Of a stretch of 33,058 nt of DNA, positions 13,075 through 18,758 are shown in pieces. Within the stretch, counting starts at the first letter, position 1. Each line of letters opens with the position of its first letter. Under the pieces are notes generated by a model. That model saw only the letters and a list, made by a program, of their open reading frames with translations, was not told the origin of the DNA and ran no database searches. Source of the stretch: an uncultured bacterium (GTDB lineage Bacteria > Patescibacteriota > Minisyncoccia > Phycocordibacterales > UBA918); contig CALMKR010000144.1 in NCBI GenBank assembly GCA_937867625.1, positions 1-33,058 of the forward strand. The letters are read 5' to 3'. The translations under genes and the position numbers were made by a program.

Positions 13075-13134
13075 AAACACCCTCGTTATATACCTCCACG
13101 TATATCTAGTCTTTCATTGGCGGGGGTGTTTTTC
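13075..13134 (+). ncRNA. Small RNA D, candidate antisense regulator of early leaders
   Basis: About 60 nt. The ends form an 11-bp stem AAACACCCTCG/CGGGGGTGTTT (13075-13085 with 13121-13131, one G-U) followed by a U run, so it also terminates itself. The loop holds an inner hairpin ATATAC/GTATAT whose loop is CUCCAC, then CUAGUCUUUCAUUGG. Positions 13102-13119 can pair without interruption (two G-U) with the ribosome site and start region of the cassette 3 leader (8360-8377), and nearly so with the other two. Alternatively the minus strand here is a further decayed copy of the leader. Confidence 0.6.
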
Positions 13135-13136
13135 TA

Positions 13137-13313
13137 TTGACCTTCTATCATGCTTGTGCTAACATGTAACCATTATCAGGATGCTACTTTAAGTAGACTA
13201 CCCTTCCAGATACGCACCTTTGGCGCAATACTCGCATTACGGCACACCCTCCGCTGTGATGCTACTCGACTAAACCCTCCGTTACTGCTCTACTGCAGCC
13301 AGGAGGGTTTTAC
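13137..13313 (+). ncRNA. Small RNA unit E with promoter and terminator
   Basis: Promoter TTGACC (13137-13142), 17 bases, TGC-TAACAT (13160-13165). The RNA would run from about 13172 to the terminator AAACCCTCC/GGAGGGTTT (9-bp stem, 13272-13280 with 13302-13310) plus TTTT. Inside lies a CACA/TGTG hairpin whose loop CCCUCCGC is also rich in CCUCC. No convincing gene is present: the plus-strand frame crossing it lacks a ribosome site and family. Confidence 0.55.
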
Positions 13314-13317
13314 TTAT

Positions 13318-13423
13318 GGTATAATTAAGTGTTACTTTCGAGTATAGCACCTGTTCGATCAACTCATGTTTTGTTGGTTGATCGCGCATTAGAAGTCCTA
13401 TGGGCTTCTTTTGTTTTATTTTG
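13318..13423 (+). ncRNA. Small RNA unit F with promoter and strong terminator
   Basis: Extended -10 TGG-TATAAT (13320-13325) directly follows unit E's terminator. The RNA has an 8-bp hairpin CGATCAAC/GTTGATCG (13356-13384) and ends at an 8-bp stem AGAAGTCC/GGGCTTCT with a 3-base loop and a long T run (13391-13423). No gene seen. Confidence 0.58.
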
Positions 13424-13472
13424 CTATATGTGGTGGTTGATTCATAACGCTTATGGGTGTATGATTGTAACA

Positions 13473-13504
13473 GTATTTAGCTTTCCTTGTCGGGGGTTAA
13501 ATAC
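13473..13504. repeat. Hairpin with repeated 14-base motif
   Basis: GTATTTA/TAAATAC forms a 7-bp stem (13473-13479 with 13498-13504). The loop contains TAGCTTTCCTTGTC (13478-13491), repeated exactly at 13542-13555. On the minus strand each copy reads GACAAGGAAAGCTA, which contains a Shine-Dalgarno-like AAGGA without a start codon. A weak -10 at 13425 could transcribe it on the plus strand, and the promoter at 13563 on the minus strand. Confidence 0.5.
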
Positions 13505-13562
13505 TAAAAGGTAATAGAAATACCCGCTCTTGCGAACGGGCTAGCTTTCCTTGTCTGTACTC

Positions 13563-13591
13563 AGTATAGCAAAGAATAATCTATTATGCAA
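13563..13591 (-). promoter_or_regulatory. Minus-strand promoter in the control region
   Basis: TTGCAT (13586-13591), 17 bases, TGC-TATACT (13563-13568). The transcript would carry both copies of the GACAAGGAAAGCTA motif and the hairpin. No gene start follows, so it would make a non-coding or attenuated RNA opposite units E-F. Confidence 0.5.
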
Positions 13592-13725
13592 GTGTTGGGG
13601 AGTCCCTGACTGTTGGCTTTAGGTGACACGTTAAATTGACCTATAAAACAGCTCAACGTTTTAGACTATCGTAAAGTCTGCATTGTACTGAATACACGCA
13701 CTTTAACATATGATATAGTTTGACT

Positions 13726-13824
13726 ATGACGAAACGAATTGTTCACATCACTACTTCTAATAATCCTATCGGTTACGACTGGGAATACGAAGAGTCTGAT
13801 GTACCTACATTTGTAAACTTGTAA
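13726..13824 (+). CDS. 32-aa plus-strand peptide, apparently leaderless
   Basis: ATG 13726 lies 6 bases after a -10 TATAGT (13714-13719), so transcription should start at the ATG itself. No ribosome site is possible. The product starts MTKRIVHITTSNNPIGYDWE, is acidic at the end and ends FVNL. The AT-rich upstream region lacks a good -35. Real expression is uncertain. Confidence 0.48.
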   Translation: MTKRIVHITTSNNPIGYDWEYEESDVPTFVNL

Positions 13825-13956
13825 TCAAAACCTATTCAGGGATTGCTTCAATACTTAACTCCCCCGCTATTTACAGTGAGGTTATGGGAGCGCTTAGAGT
13901 GCCGTGTAATAACCACAATATGCACACCAGTCTCAGAAGCCTATAATTAAAAGACT

Positions 13957-14118
13957 ATGAACGCCAATGAACTACTCACACCACTAATGTCCCTTGAAGA
14001 GAAGCTAGAGGCTATTGATAAAGCTATGGAGCTAGCTATGGCAAAACAGAGAATAGACTCGGGGGTTGAAGTGCCGATCGACCCAGCAGAACTTCTGTCT
14101 TGCTCGTCTTGCCAGTGA
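13957..14118 (+). CDS. 53-aa plus-strand protein with C-terminal Cys pair
   Basis: ATG 13957 follows TATAAT (13942-13947) by 9 bases, so its mRNA would have almost no leader. The protein is helical and acidic (LEEKLEAIDKAMELAMAKQR) and ends in SCSSCQ, a CxxC. The same GACTATGA context surrounds the start of the 32-aa gene. A minus-strand frame over the same bases looks like a shadow. Confidence 0.52.
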   Translation: MNANELLTPLMSLEEKLEAIDKAMELAMAKQRIDSGVEVPIDPAELLSCSSCQ

Positions 14119-14204
14119 GTGATATAATAAGCTAGCAACACTGACTAAGCTACCTTCCTGGTAAACAGGTCAAAAAGCAACCCTAGCTAAATACTAGGGT
14201 TTTT
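14119..14204 (+). ncRNA. Small RNA unit A
   Basis: Extended -10 TGA-TATAAT (14123-14128) starts just after the 53-aa stop. The RNA of about 70 nt has a CCTG/CAGG hairpin, then AAAAAGC and the terminator AACCCTAG/CTAGGGTT (14179-14186 with 14194-14201) with TTTTT. It is the first of three consecutive units of the same design. Confidence 0.6.
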
Positions 14205-14271
14205 GCTATAATGAAGTAGTTCTATCGAGGGAAACAAAACAGCACCCACCTTGAAATATAGGTGGGTGTTT
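14205..14271 (+). ncRNA. Small RNA unit B
   Basis: TGC-TATAAT (14207-14212) overlaps the T run of unit A's terminator. The RNA is about 50 nt, with GAGGGAAACAAAACAGC and then the terminator CACCCACCT/AGGTGGGTG (9 bp, 14243-14251 with 14260-14268), followed by a short T run. Confidence 0.58.
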
Positions 14272-14345
14272 GCTATAGTGGAATAGTCCGTCAAGACACA
14301 TTTCGGTAAGACACAAAGCAACCCACGCCTAGTACGTGGGTTTTT
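14272..14345 (+). ncRNA. Small RNA unit C
   Basis: TGC-TATAGT (14274-14279) again follows immediately on the preceding terminator. The RNA is about 60 nt, with AAGACACATTTCGGTAAGAC, then AAAGC and the terminator AACCCACG/CGTGGGTT (14320-14327 with 14335-14342) with TTTTT. Confidence 0.6.
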
Positions 14346-14400
14346 GCTTTACTTGCCGCTCCTGTGTCTAAATATTACACACGAACATTGTGGGACGTTT

Positions 14401-14430
14401 GGATTATACCACTAAAACTACGGCTCAAGT
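14401..14430 (-). repeat. Left copy of outward promoter repeat
   Basis: On the minus strand this reads ACTTGAGCCGTAG, 9 bases, TATAAT (-10 at 14403-14408), transcribing leftward towards unit C. It is an inverted copy of 14706-14735. The 13-base block is identical and the TATAAT block too. Only a six-residue frame follows, so its product is probably non-coding. Confidence 0.65.
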
Positions 14431-14705
14431 GATTATATTACTTAATTATCTGTGTTGATTCTACTTTGGTTACGTGTGTACAAGTCTCGACCGACCCTAG
14501 TGGTGAAAAGTATATTAGAACAATTGACGAAGAAGCTTAGCTAATTAAGTTTATTGTTTTCTATGCAAATATGGTAGATATTCTATTTTCCCTTATTTCG
14601 CTTAAGGCTTCCCTTAATCAATAAATAACAGAGGTAGATTTAGCCAGAATTGACTTCCCTTATTTATCTCCATTTTTCCTAAACCTAAACTTCTTTCTAA
14701 ACTAA
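14431..14705. other. AT-rich core between promoter repeats, possible replication origin
   Basis: About 275 bases with no credible gene. It is AT-rich and contains three TTCCCTTA copies (near 14590, 14609 and 14656) and repeated CTAAAC units near 14690. Iterons plus an AT-rich tract flanked by inverted repeats are how many phage and plasmid origins look, but no initiator gene is present to support this. A 22-24-residue plus-strand frame near 14470-14540 lacks a good start. Confidence 0.35.
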
Positions 14706-14735
14706 ACTTGAGCCGTAGATGTAAAGGTATAATGG
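14706..14735 (+). repeat. Right copy of outward promoter repeat
   Basis: ACTTGAGCCGTAG (14706-14718), 9 bases, TATAAT (14728-14733), transcribing rightward. Partner of 14401-14430. Just downstream an inverted pair GGGGCG/CGCCCC (14734-14739 with 14769-14774) could fold. No plus-strand gene follows, so this may be antisense to cassette 17187-14848. Confidence 0.62.
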
Positions 14736-14784
14736 GGCGGTCTTTAGGTATCTCTCCGTTCAGGTGGTCGCCCCGTACACGTTT

Positions 14785-14851
14785 ATTATAGCAGAACTAA
14801 AGGCTTTTTGTAGTAAACTCTGTCATAGTATCTGCATTATAACAGAACTAA
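14785..14851 (-). promoter_or_regulatory. Tandem direct repeat with two minus-strand -10 boxes
   Basis: ATTATA(G/A)CAGAACTAA occurs at 14785-14800 and 14836-14851. On the minus strand each is TTAGTTCTG(C/T)TATAAT, an extended -10 (CTGC or CTGT before TATAAT). The right copy overlaps the stop of the 33-aa gene. They could restart transcription towards the control region. Confidence 0.5.
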
Positions 14852-14949
14852 TACAGCTGGTCACTAGACAATATAAGCAACGTTAGAGTACAGATAACAA
14901 AGACTATGCCAATCCATGCCAGTACAATCTTGAGTACGTCATTGTCCAT
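14848..14949 (-). CDS. 33-aa single-pass membrane peptide
   Basis: ATG 14949 is followed by MDNDV and one hydrophobic helix (VLAWIGIVFVICTLTLLIL), then SSDQLY. It is the last gene of the 17187 cassette. Plausible but unsupported beyond its helix and position. Confidence 0.5.
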   Translation of the reverse strand: MDNDVLKIVLAWIGIVFVICTLTLLILSSDQLY

Positions 14950-15007
14950 CAGCAAACTCTATCTCGCCCTGCTGTTCTAGGGACTGTTCAGTGTGATTGT
15001 GTTCCAC
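14939..15007 (-). CDS. 22-aa acidic peptide (tentative)
   Basis: GTG 15007 inside the end of the phosphoesterase gene, with AGGA 7 bases before it, encodes MEHNHTEQSLEQQGEIEFAD and two more residues. It overlaps the next start by 11 bases. It fits the packed gene style, but a peptide this small could be chance. Confidence 0.3.
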   Translation of the reverse strand: MEHNHTEQSLEQQGEIEFADGQ

Positions 15008-16253
15008 CGAAAGTCCTGCCTTGATAGTGAATGACACCGTTATGGATTGGCACTTGGTCGAACTGGTACTTGCCGTCGCCGTAGTCGTAAATTACCATCA
15101 CGCCGTTTTGCCAGTTCTCGTGCCTATGTACAGGTTGGTTTTCACCTACAGATGACCAGTAGCTAGGCACTACGCCGTCAGTCCTACAGAGTGCACCGAC
15201 AACAAAAGCACCAAACTGCTTACCCCTGCGAGTTGTCTGGTAGTGGGACTCGATGGAATGCTTGTGTCCTTGTACGATGTTTCGGTCGTTGTTTACCTTA
15301 GATAGCTTTGCGGCGGTGCTTCCGCCAGATACAGCAAACGTCCCATGTATAAATGCGAGATCTTCCTTGTACTCAAACTCAGCAGCAGGGTAGCCGTCTA
15401 TGTACTCCCAGCCAATCTGGTCAAGTCTGAGTAGTCCTGGGTACGAAAGCGCGGCGTGTTTCTCGCCCACTTGCTTTACATTGTATAGTGCAGGAGCGTT
15501 ACGGAGGACGTAATCTGTTAATCGTTTAACGTGATTGCTTGCAACGGTGACACGGCGTTCTGCGTTAGGAGTAACGGCGGTGAACTCTGCAAAGAGGTCA
15601 TGTGTGCGCTGAAGAGAAGGCTGGAGGGTATGCTGGAAGTGGTCTGAATCGACAGGGTGACGTGATAGCTCCGCAAAGTCAGTCGTGTCTGCACAGTCTA
15701 CTACAAAGTCAGGATTAAGATGCTTTGCGAGTTGTAGGGCTGCATCAATTGATTGTTCGTCGTGTATAGGCACTAGCTCGTCGTCTATGCGCCTGTAGCC
15801 TATCTGAGCGTCTGAGAATACGAACAGGACTTTATGATCTCGTACAACGCCTCTAGCACGGCTAGGACGAATGATAGCTGCTTTGACTGGCTCGACTGAT
15901 AGTGTAGACTCGCCAGCCTTTTTACCAAAGTCTACGTGCGGAAGGGGTTTTGTATACTCAATCTCACCGTCTGCGTTACGAATATACCCTACGTGGAAGC
16001 CAGCTCGGTCTGCTTTTGCTAGGTCGTCTCTGGTAAGATTAATGCCAGCCTCTTTAAACGCCTCGGCAAGTCGGTCTAGTTCGTCTTTTTCTCCTTCGCC
16101 GTTTGGTAGCCGTTCCATAACCTCACCCAGTTTCTTTTTATATCGTTGCTTTGCTCTCATTATGCTGCCTTTAGATTGGTCTGCATATAGTAAAATTAAC
16201 TCGTCAATGTCCTTAGTAAGTAAGTTAGCTAAAGCCGCACCCTGCCATTTCAT
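14988..16253 (-). CDS. Metallophosphoesterase-like protein (421 aa)
   Basis: Two parts: a basic N-terminal helix-turn-helix-like region (residues 1-50, IDELILLYADQSKGSIMRAK) and a calcineurin-type phosphoesterase fold from about 140. Visible metal-site motifs are FSDAQIG (D148, with Q150 where the family has His), VDCADTTDF (D186/D189), VASNHVKR (N240-H241), IHGTF (H303) and QGHKHS (H330, H332). Related proteins are common in phages of Gram-positive hosts and may act on nucleic acids or nucleotides. The altered first motif may change metal use. Starts one base after the 16255 gene's stop. Confidence 0.82.
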   Translation of the reverse strand: MKWQGAALANLLTKDIDELILLYADQSKGSIMRAKQRYKKKLGEVMERLPNGEGEKDELDRLAEAFKEAGINLTRDDLAKADRAGFHVGYIRNADGEIEYTKPLPHVDFGKKAGESTLSVEPVKAAIIRPSRARGVVRDHKVLFVFSDAQIGYRRIDDELVPIHDEQSIDAALQLAKHLNPDFVVDCADTTDFAELSRHPVDSDHFQHTLQPSLQRTHDLFAEFTAVTPNAERRVTVASNHVKRLTDYVLRNAPALYNVKQVGEKHAALSYPGLLRLDQIGWEYIDGYPAAEFEYKEDLAFIHGTFAVSGGSTAAKLSKVNNDRNIVQGHKHSIESHYQTTRRGKQFGAFVVGALCRTDGVVPSYWSSVGENQPVHRHENWQNGVMVIYDYGDGKYQFDQVPIHNGVIHYQGRTFGGTQSH

Positions 16254-16254
16254 A

Positions 16255-16446
16255 CTATTTCTTAGCCTCCTCTGGATAGCTGTAGTCTACCCTTTCAAGA
16301 ACGTAGTGAATGAGGCTATCAATTGTTGTATACGAAATAATATAGTACTTGTCCTGTAGTAACCTTATAAGTTCGTCTTTGCCGTTACCAGTAGAGTCAA
16401 CAATCAAGTACTCGTATAATCGTGCGGTTTCTTCTTTGTAAGCCAT
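16255..16446 (-). CDS. Hypothetical 63-aa protein
   Basis: A soluble helical protein (MAYKEETARLYEYLIVDSTG). I prefer ATG 16446. The frame extends to a GTG at 16476 (73 aa), but that start lies inside the preceding gene and has no ribosome site. No family recognised. It could be a partner of the phosphoesterase that follows after one base. Confidence 0.6.
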   Translation of the reverse strand: MAYKEETARLYEYLIVDSTGNGKDELIRLLQDKYYIISYTTIDSLIHYVLERVDYSYPEEAKK

Positions 16447-16450
16447 GGCA

Positions 16451-16831
16451 TCAGTCTCTTTTCTCGTTATATTCACGCTTTATTTGTTTAATCAGTGAGT
16501 AGGTAATCGGTATGAGTTCAAAACGCCCAGCAGAGCCTATTCTAAGGCTCTCAGAGCCATCGTATGCCTCCATGACAGTATTCATTGCTTGTCCGATTGT
16601 AGGCATCTCAGGAGGCGCGTAGTGGGCATGTATGTAGTTGTGTGTTGGTATAGCTAGGAGTGTCTGGTGGCGCTCCAGGTCTCGAAAGGTTTGAAATAGA
16701 GCAAGCGACCCGAAAGCCGCTTTAGTCCATGCCCAGTGATGTATGTTTTTACTGCCCTCAAATTGGGGCAAGTCTAGCTCAAAAGGGTTGATAGCGACAC
16801 CGTTCCTCGTAGGGAAGGGTCGCTCCGCCAT
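16451..16831 (-). CDS. Hypothetical 126-aa protein
   Basis: Starts at ATG 16831 coupled to the preceding stop (TAATG). His/Trp/aromatic-rich central part (IHHWAWTKAAFGSLALFQTF; THNYIHAHYAPPE). The many histidines could bind metal, but no known motif is present. Confidence 0.66.
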   Translation of the reverse strand: MAERPFPTRNGVAINPFELDLPQFEGSKNIHHWAWTKAAFGSLALFQTFRDLERHQTLLAIPTHNYIHAHYAPPEMPTIGQAMNTVMEAYDGSESLRIGSAGRFELIPITYSLIKQIKREYNEKRD

Positions 16832-17187
16832 TACAGGTCAGCCCATCCGTTGTAGCGAGGTGGGTTGTCAATCCACTCTTCTAGGCTCGTGTCAGGGGTC
16901 TCGTCCATGCACCAGCCCCTCAAGTTACCCTCGACTACTCTCTCACCGCAGTCGAGTCCTCGTCCTTCAGCAGGGCCATGATTATGTACAGGAGGTTTCT
17001 CTTCAACCTCAAAGTCGGCAACAGGCATGTCTACAGTGTGTATTGCTAAGACAGCCATGCCCCGTTTTGTAAGCTCCCTCTCAAGTAGTCCTCGTGCAGC
17101 TTCATACGAGCCGCCGTCTCTCGCATCACCAATTAGCGCAATTAGCTCGCTGTCAGACAGGTCACGGAGTGTTCGAGGCTCTTCCAT
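16831..17187 (-). CDS. Hypothetical 118-aa protein, leaderless start
   Basis: Starts MEEPRTLRDLSDSELIALIG, with a helical first half, then a His/Cys region (HNHGPAEGRGLDCGE, later C). The ATG is 6 bases after the -10 of a strong promoter, so the mRNA should begin at the start codon. First gene of a four- to six-gene cassette ending at 14848. No family recognised. Confidence 0.68.
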   Translation of the reverse strand: MEEPRTLRDLSDSELIALIGDARDGGSYEAARGLLERELTKRGMAVLAIHTVDMPVADFEVEEKPPVHNHGPAEGRGLDCGERVVEGNLRGWCMDETPDTSLEEWIDNPPRYNGWADL

Positions 17188-17193
17188 ACGGTC

Positions 17194-17222
17194 AATATAC
17201 TACTTATGGCTACTGTTGTCAA
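17194..17222 (-). promoter_or_regulatory. Strong promoter of the 17187 cassette
   Basis: Minus-strand TTGACA (17217-17222), 17 bases, TATATT (17194-17199). Predicted start coincides with the A of ATG 17187. The -35 contains the TGA stop of the 28-aa ORF. The spacer does not match the shared early-promoter motif. Confidence 0.78.
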
Positions 17223-17305
17223 GATGACTTTATGCGACGTAGTATTCTAGTGAGTCTACTTTTAAGACTGCCAGCGTTACGCTTCTTTTTTATCTCGATC
17301 ATCAT
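17219..17305 (-). CDS. 28-aa very basic peptide
   Basis: ATG-ATG 17305 after GAGGAAA. The product is highly cationic (MMIEIKKKRNAGSLKSRLTR plus ILRRIKSS), ending in the next promoter's -35. It lies 50 bases downstream of the endolysin/holin gene. A cationic amphipathic peptide here might assist lysis, but this is speculation. Confidence 0.42.
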   Translation of the reverse strand: MMIEIKKKRNAGSLKSRLTRILRRIKSS

Positions 17306-17355
17306 TTTCCTCACATCACTTTGGTGCTTTGCGAGGCTACGTCTTCAACTCTCCA

Positions 17356-17622
17356 TTATTGTTTCTTCGAGCTAATCCTGAATGTTTGCTTGAGCGCAAG
17401 CAGTGCCGATACAATAGCCGCGTTGATCGTTACTGCTACAACTCCGTCTAAAACTGAGAATATGGCAAGTAATGTCAGGACAAGTCCCGTAGCTATTGCC
17501 GTAATGTCAGTAGCAAAGTAAGCAATTGTTTTTACTTGGTCGCTAACTATTGGCGTGAAATCACTTGCACTCACGACGCTCTCTGTACCCTTTACAATGT
17601 TTTCCTGGTCTGCGGTTGTCAT
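17356..17622 (-). CDS. Nested holin-like protein from internal start (88 aa)
   Basis: Within the endolysin frame, AAAGGAG followed 8 bases later by ATG 17622 gives MTTADQENIVKGTESVVSAS, then two membrane helices (IAYFATDITAIATGLVLTLL and VAVTINAAIVSALLAL) and a basic end. Size, topology and position match class II-type holins, and the N-terminus resembles those of many actinophage holins. The internal ribosome site is among the strongest in the window, so independent translation is likely. Confidence 0.68.
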   Translation of the reverse strand: MTTADQENIVKGTESVVSASDFTPIVSDQVKTIAYFATDITAIATGLVLTLLAIFSVLDGVVAVTINAAIVSALLALKQTFRISSKKQ

Positions 17623-18471
17623 GTGGTTTTTCTCCTTTACTTCTTTCTCAATAGCGGCTAGTTCGGCTGCTTTTTTTTCAGCTGCCTCTTTAGCTAGTCG
17701 TTCTTCTTCTTTGATGCGGGCGATCTCGGCCTCAGCAGCAAGACGCTCTGCCTCTGCCTTCTTGTAAGCTTCCTCAGCGGCTTTAATCTCTTTAGCCTTC
17801 TCAGCATCGGCTAAAGCCTTTGCAGCGTCTTCCGCGGCTTTCTGTGCGGCTAAACGAGCAGCCTCGGCTTTACGGGCATCTAGTAATCGTTTTTCCTGTG
17901 AGTTAGCAAGCCCAGACTGCACTGCTTCAATCGGGTACTTCATCCAGTTAGCTATACCAGTTTCGTCTACGCCAGACGGGTCGCGTTCGAGTATGGCTTT
18001 GTACTCAGCAATTACCTGAGCGCGAGTGGCTGTTTTTACTGTGTCAATGTACGGCATGGGGTTAATACGTCCAGCGTAGCCATTTGAGAAGTTAGGACTG
18101 AGTGGTAGCATTTCAAAGTGTAGGTGTGGACCAGTTGCCGCGCCAGTTGCGCCAACGTAGCCAATGAGCTGCCCTTTTGCGACTTTTTGCCCCTTGTTTA
18201 CTACGGTGCTTGATAGGTGAGCGTAACCCCCGTATGAACCAATGTGGTTGATGAGTACGCATATACCAGCTGGTGTTCCCATCCAAGAATGGTTTTGTCC
18301 CCAGCCTTCAAATGTTACTGTACCTTCGTCTGCTGCATAAACTGGTGTGCCAGCACTTGCACCAAGGTCGATGCCGTTGTGTCCGATTTGACCAAACTGC
18401 CTGTAGTATTCGGGGCTTGCCCCAAACTCGCCTGTTATTCTTACGTTATCGAGTGGCCATCTAAATGACAT
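17356..18471 (-). CDS. M23 peptidase endolysin with C-terminal holin-like tail (371 aa)
   Basis: The N-terminal M23 zinc endopeptidase (residues about 1-135) has HNGID (H31, D35), YAHL (H85) and PHLHFE (H116, H118), the ligands that cleave peptidoglycan cross-bridges. Residues about 145-195 resemble DUF4214-type segments (AILERDPSGVDETGIANW). An Ala/Lys/Glu helix like TolA follows (about 200-280), then two membrane helices (about 314-362). This joins endolysin and membrane pore in one chain. AGGAG precedes ATG 18471. An internal start at 17622 can yield the tail alone. Confidence 0.9.
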   Translation of the reverse strand: MSFRWPLDNVRITGEFGASPEYYRQFGQIGHNGIDLGASAGTPVYAADEGTVTFEGWGQNHSWMGTPAGICVLINHIGSYGGYAHLSSTVVNKGQKVAKGQLIGYVGATGAATGPHLHFEMLPLSPNFSNGYAGRINPMPYIDTVKTATRAQVIAEYKAILERDPSGVDETGIANWMKYPIEAVQSGLANSQEKRLLDARKAEAARLAAQKAAEDAAKALADAEKAKEIKAAEEAYKKAEAERLAAEAEIARIKEEERLAKEAAEKKAAELAAIEKEVKEKNHMTTADQENIVKGTESVVSASDFTPIVSDQVKTIAYFATDITAIATGLVLTLLAIFSVLDGVVAVTINAAIVSALLALKQTFRISSKKQ

Positions 18472-18482
18472 TGTTTACTCCT

Positions 18483-18746
18483 TTACTGGTTATTACCAAG
18501 TGTGAATACAAGCTTTATAACCGCCCACATCGTGCCGAGAAGCACGCCAATGCCGCCAGCAATCACAACTATTCTTCGGCCAAGCTTTGCAAACCTTTTG
18601 TTAAACTCTTCTGCTTGCTTGCGGTCTTCGACAAGCTGCTTAATATCTGGGACAATTCCAACTAGCTCGTTTAGAGATGAAAGCCCATCCAATGTAGTTA
18701 TAATGGTTTCGAGTTGCTCTTTAGTTGTGGGAGGTTTAGTTGCCAT
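18483..18746 (-). CDS. Small membrane protein with C-terminal anchor (87 aa)
   Basis: A soluble helical N-terminal 55 residues (KEQLETIITTLDGLSSLNEL) ends in one membrane helix (about residues 58-82, IVVIAGGIGVLLGTMWAVIK). Directly upstream of the endolysin gene, it is probably a holin partner, anti-holin or spanin-like lysis regulator. Similar layouts occur in lysis cassettes, but the family is not certain. Confidence 0.68.
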   Translation of the reverse strand: MATKPPTTKEQLETIITTLDGLSSLNELVGIVPDIKQLVEDRKQAEEFNKRFAKLGRRIVVIAGGIGVLLGTMWAVIKLVFTLGNNQ

Positions 18747-18758
18747 ATCATTTATTAC

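Noticed and set aside
13150-13514. Plus-strand ORFs of 61-65 aa over small RNA units E-G
   Set aside because: No ribosome site, cysteine-rich low-complexity translation, and they run through stems and T runs of terminators. They look like chance open frames.
13947-14141. Minus-strand 64-aa frame over the 53-aa plus-strand gene
   Set aside because: Ser/Ile-rich composition and no ribosome site. The plus strand has a TATAAT just upstream and a charged helical product.
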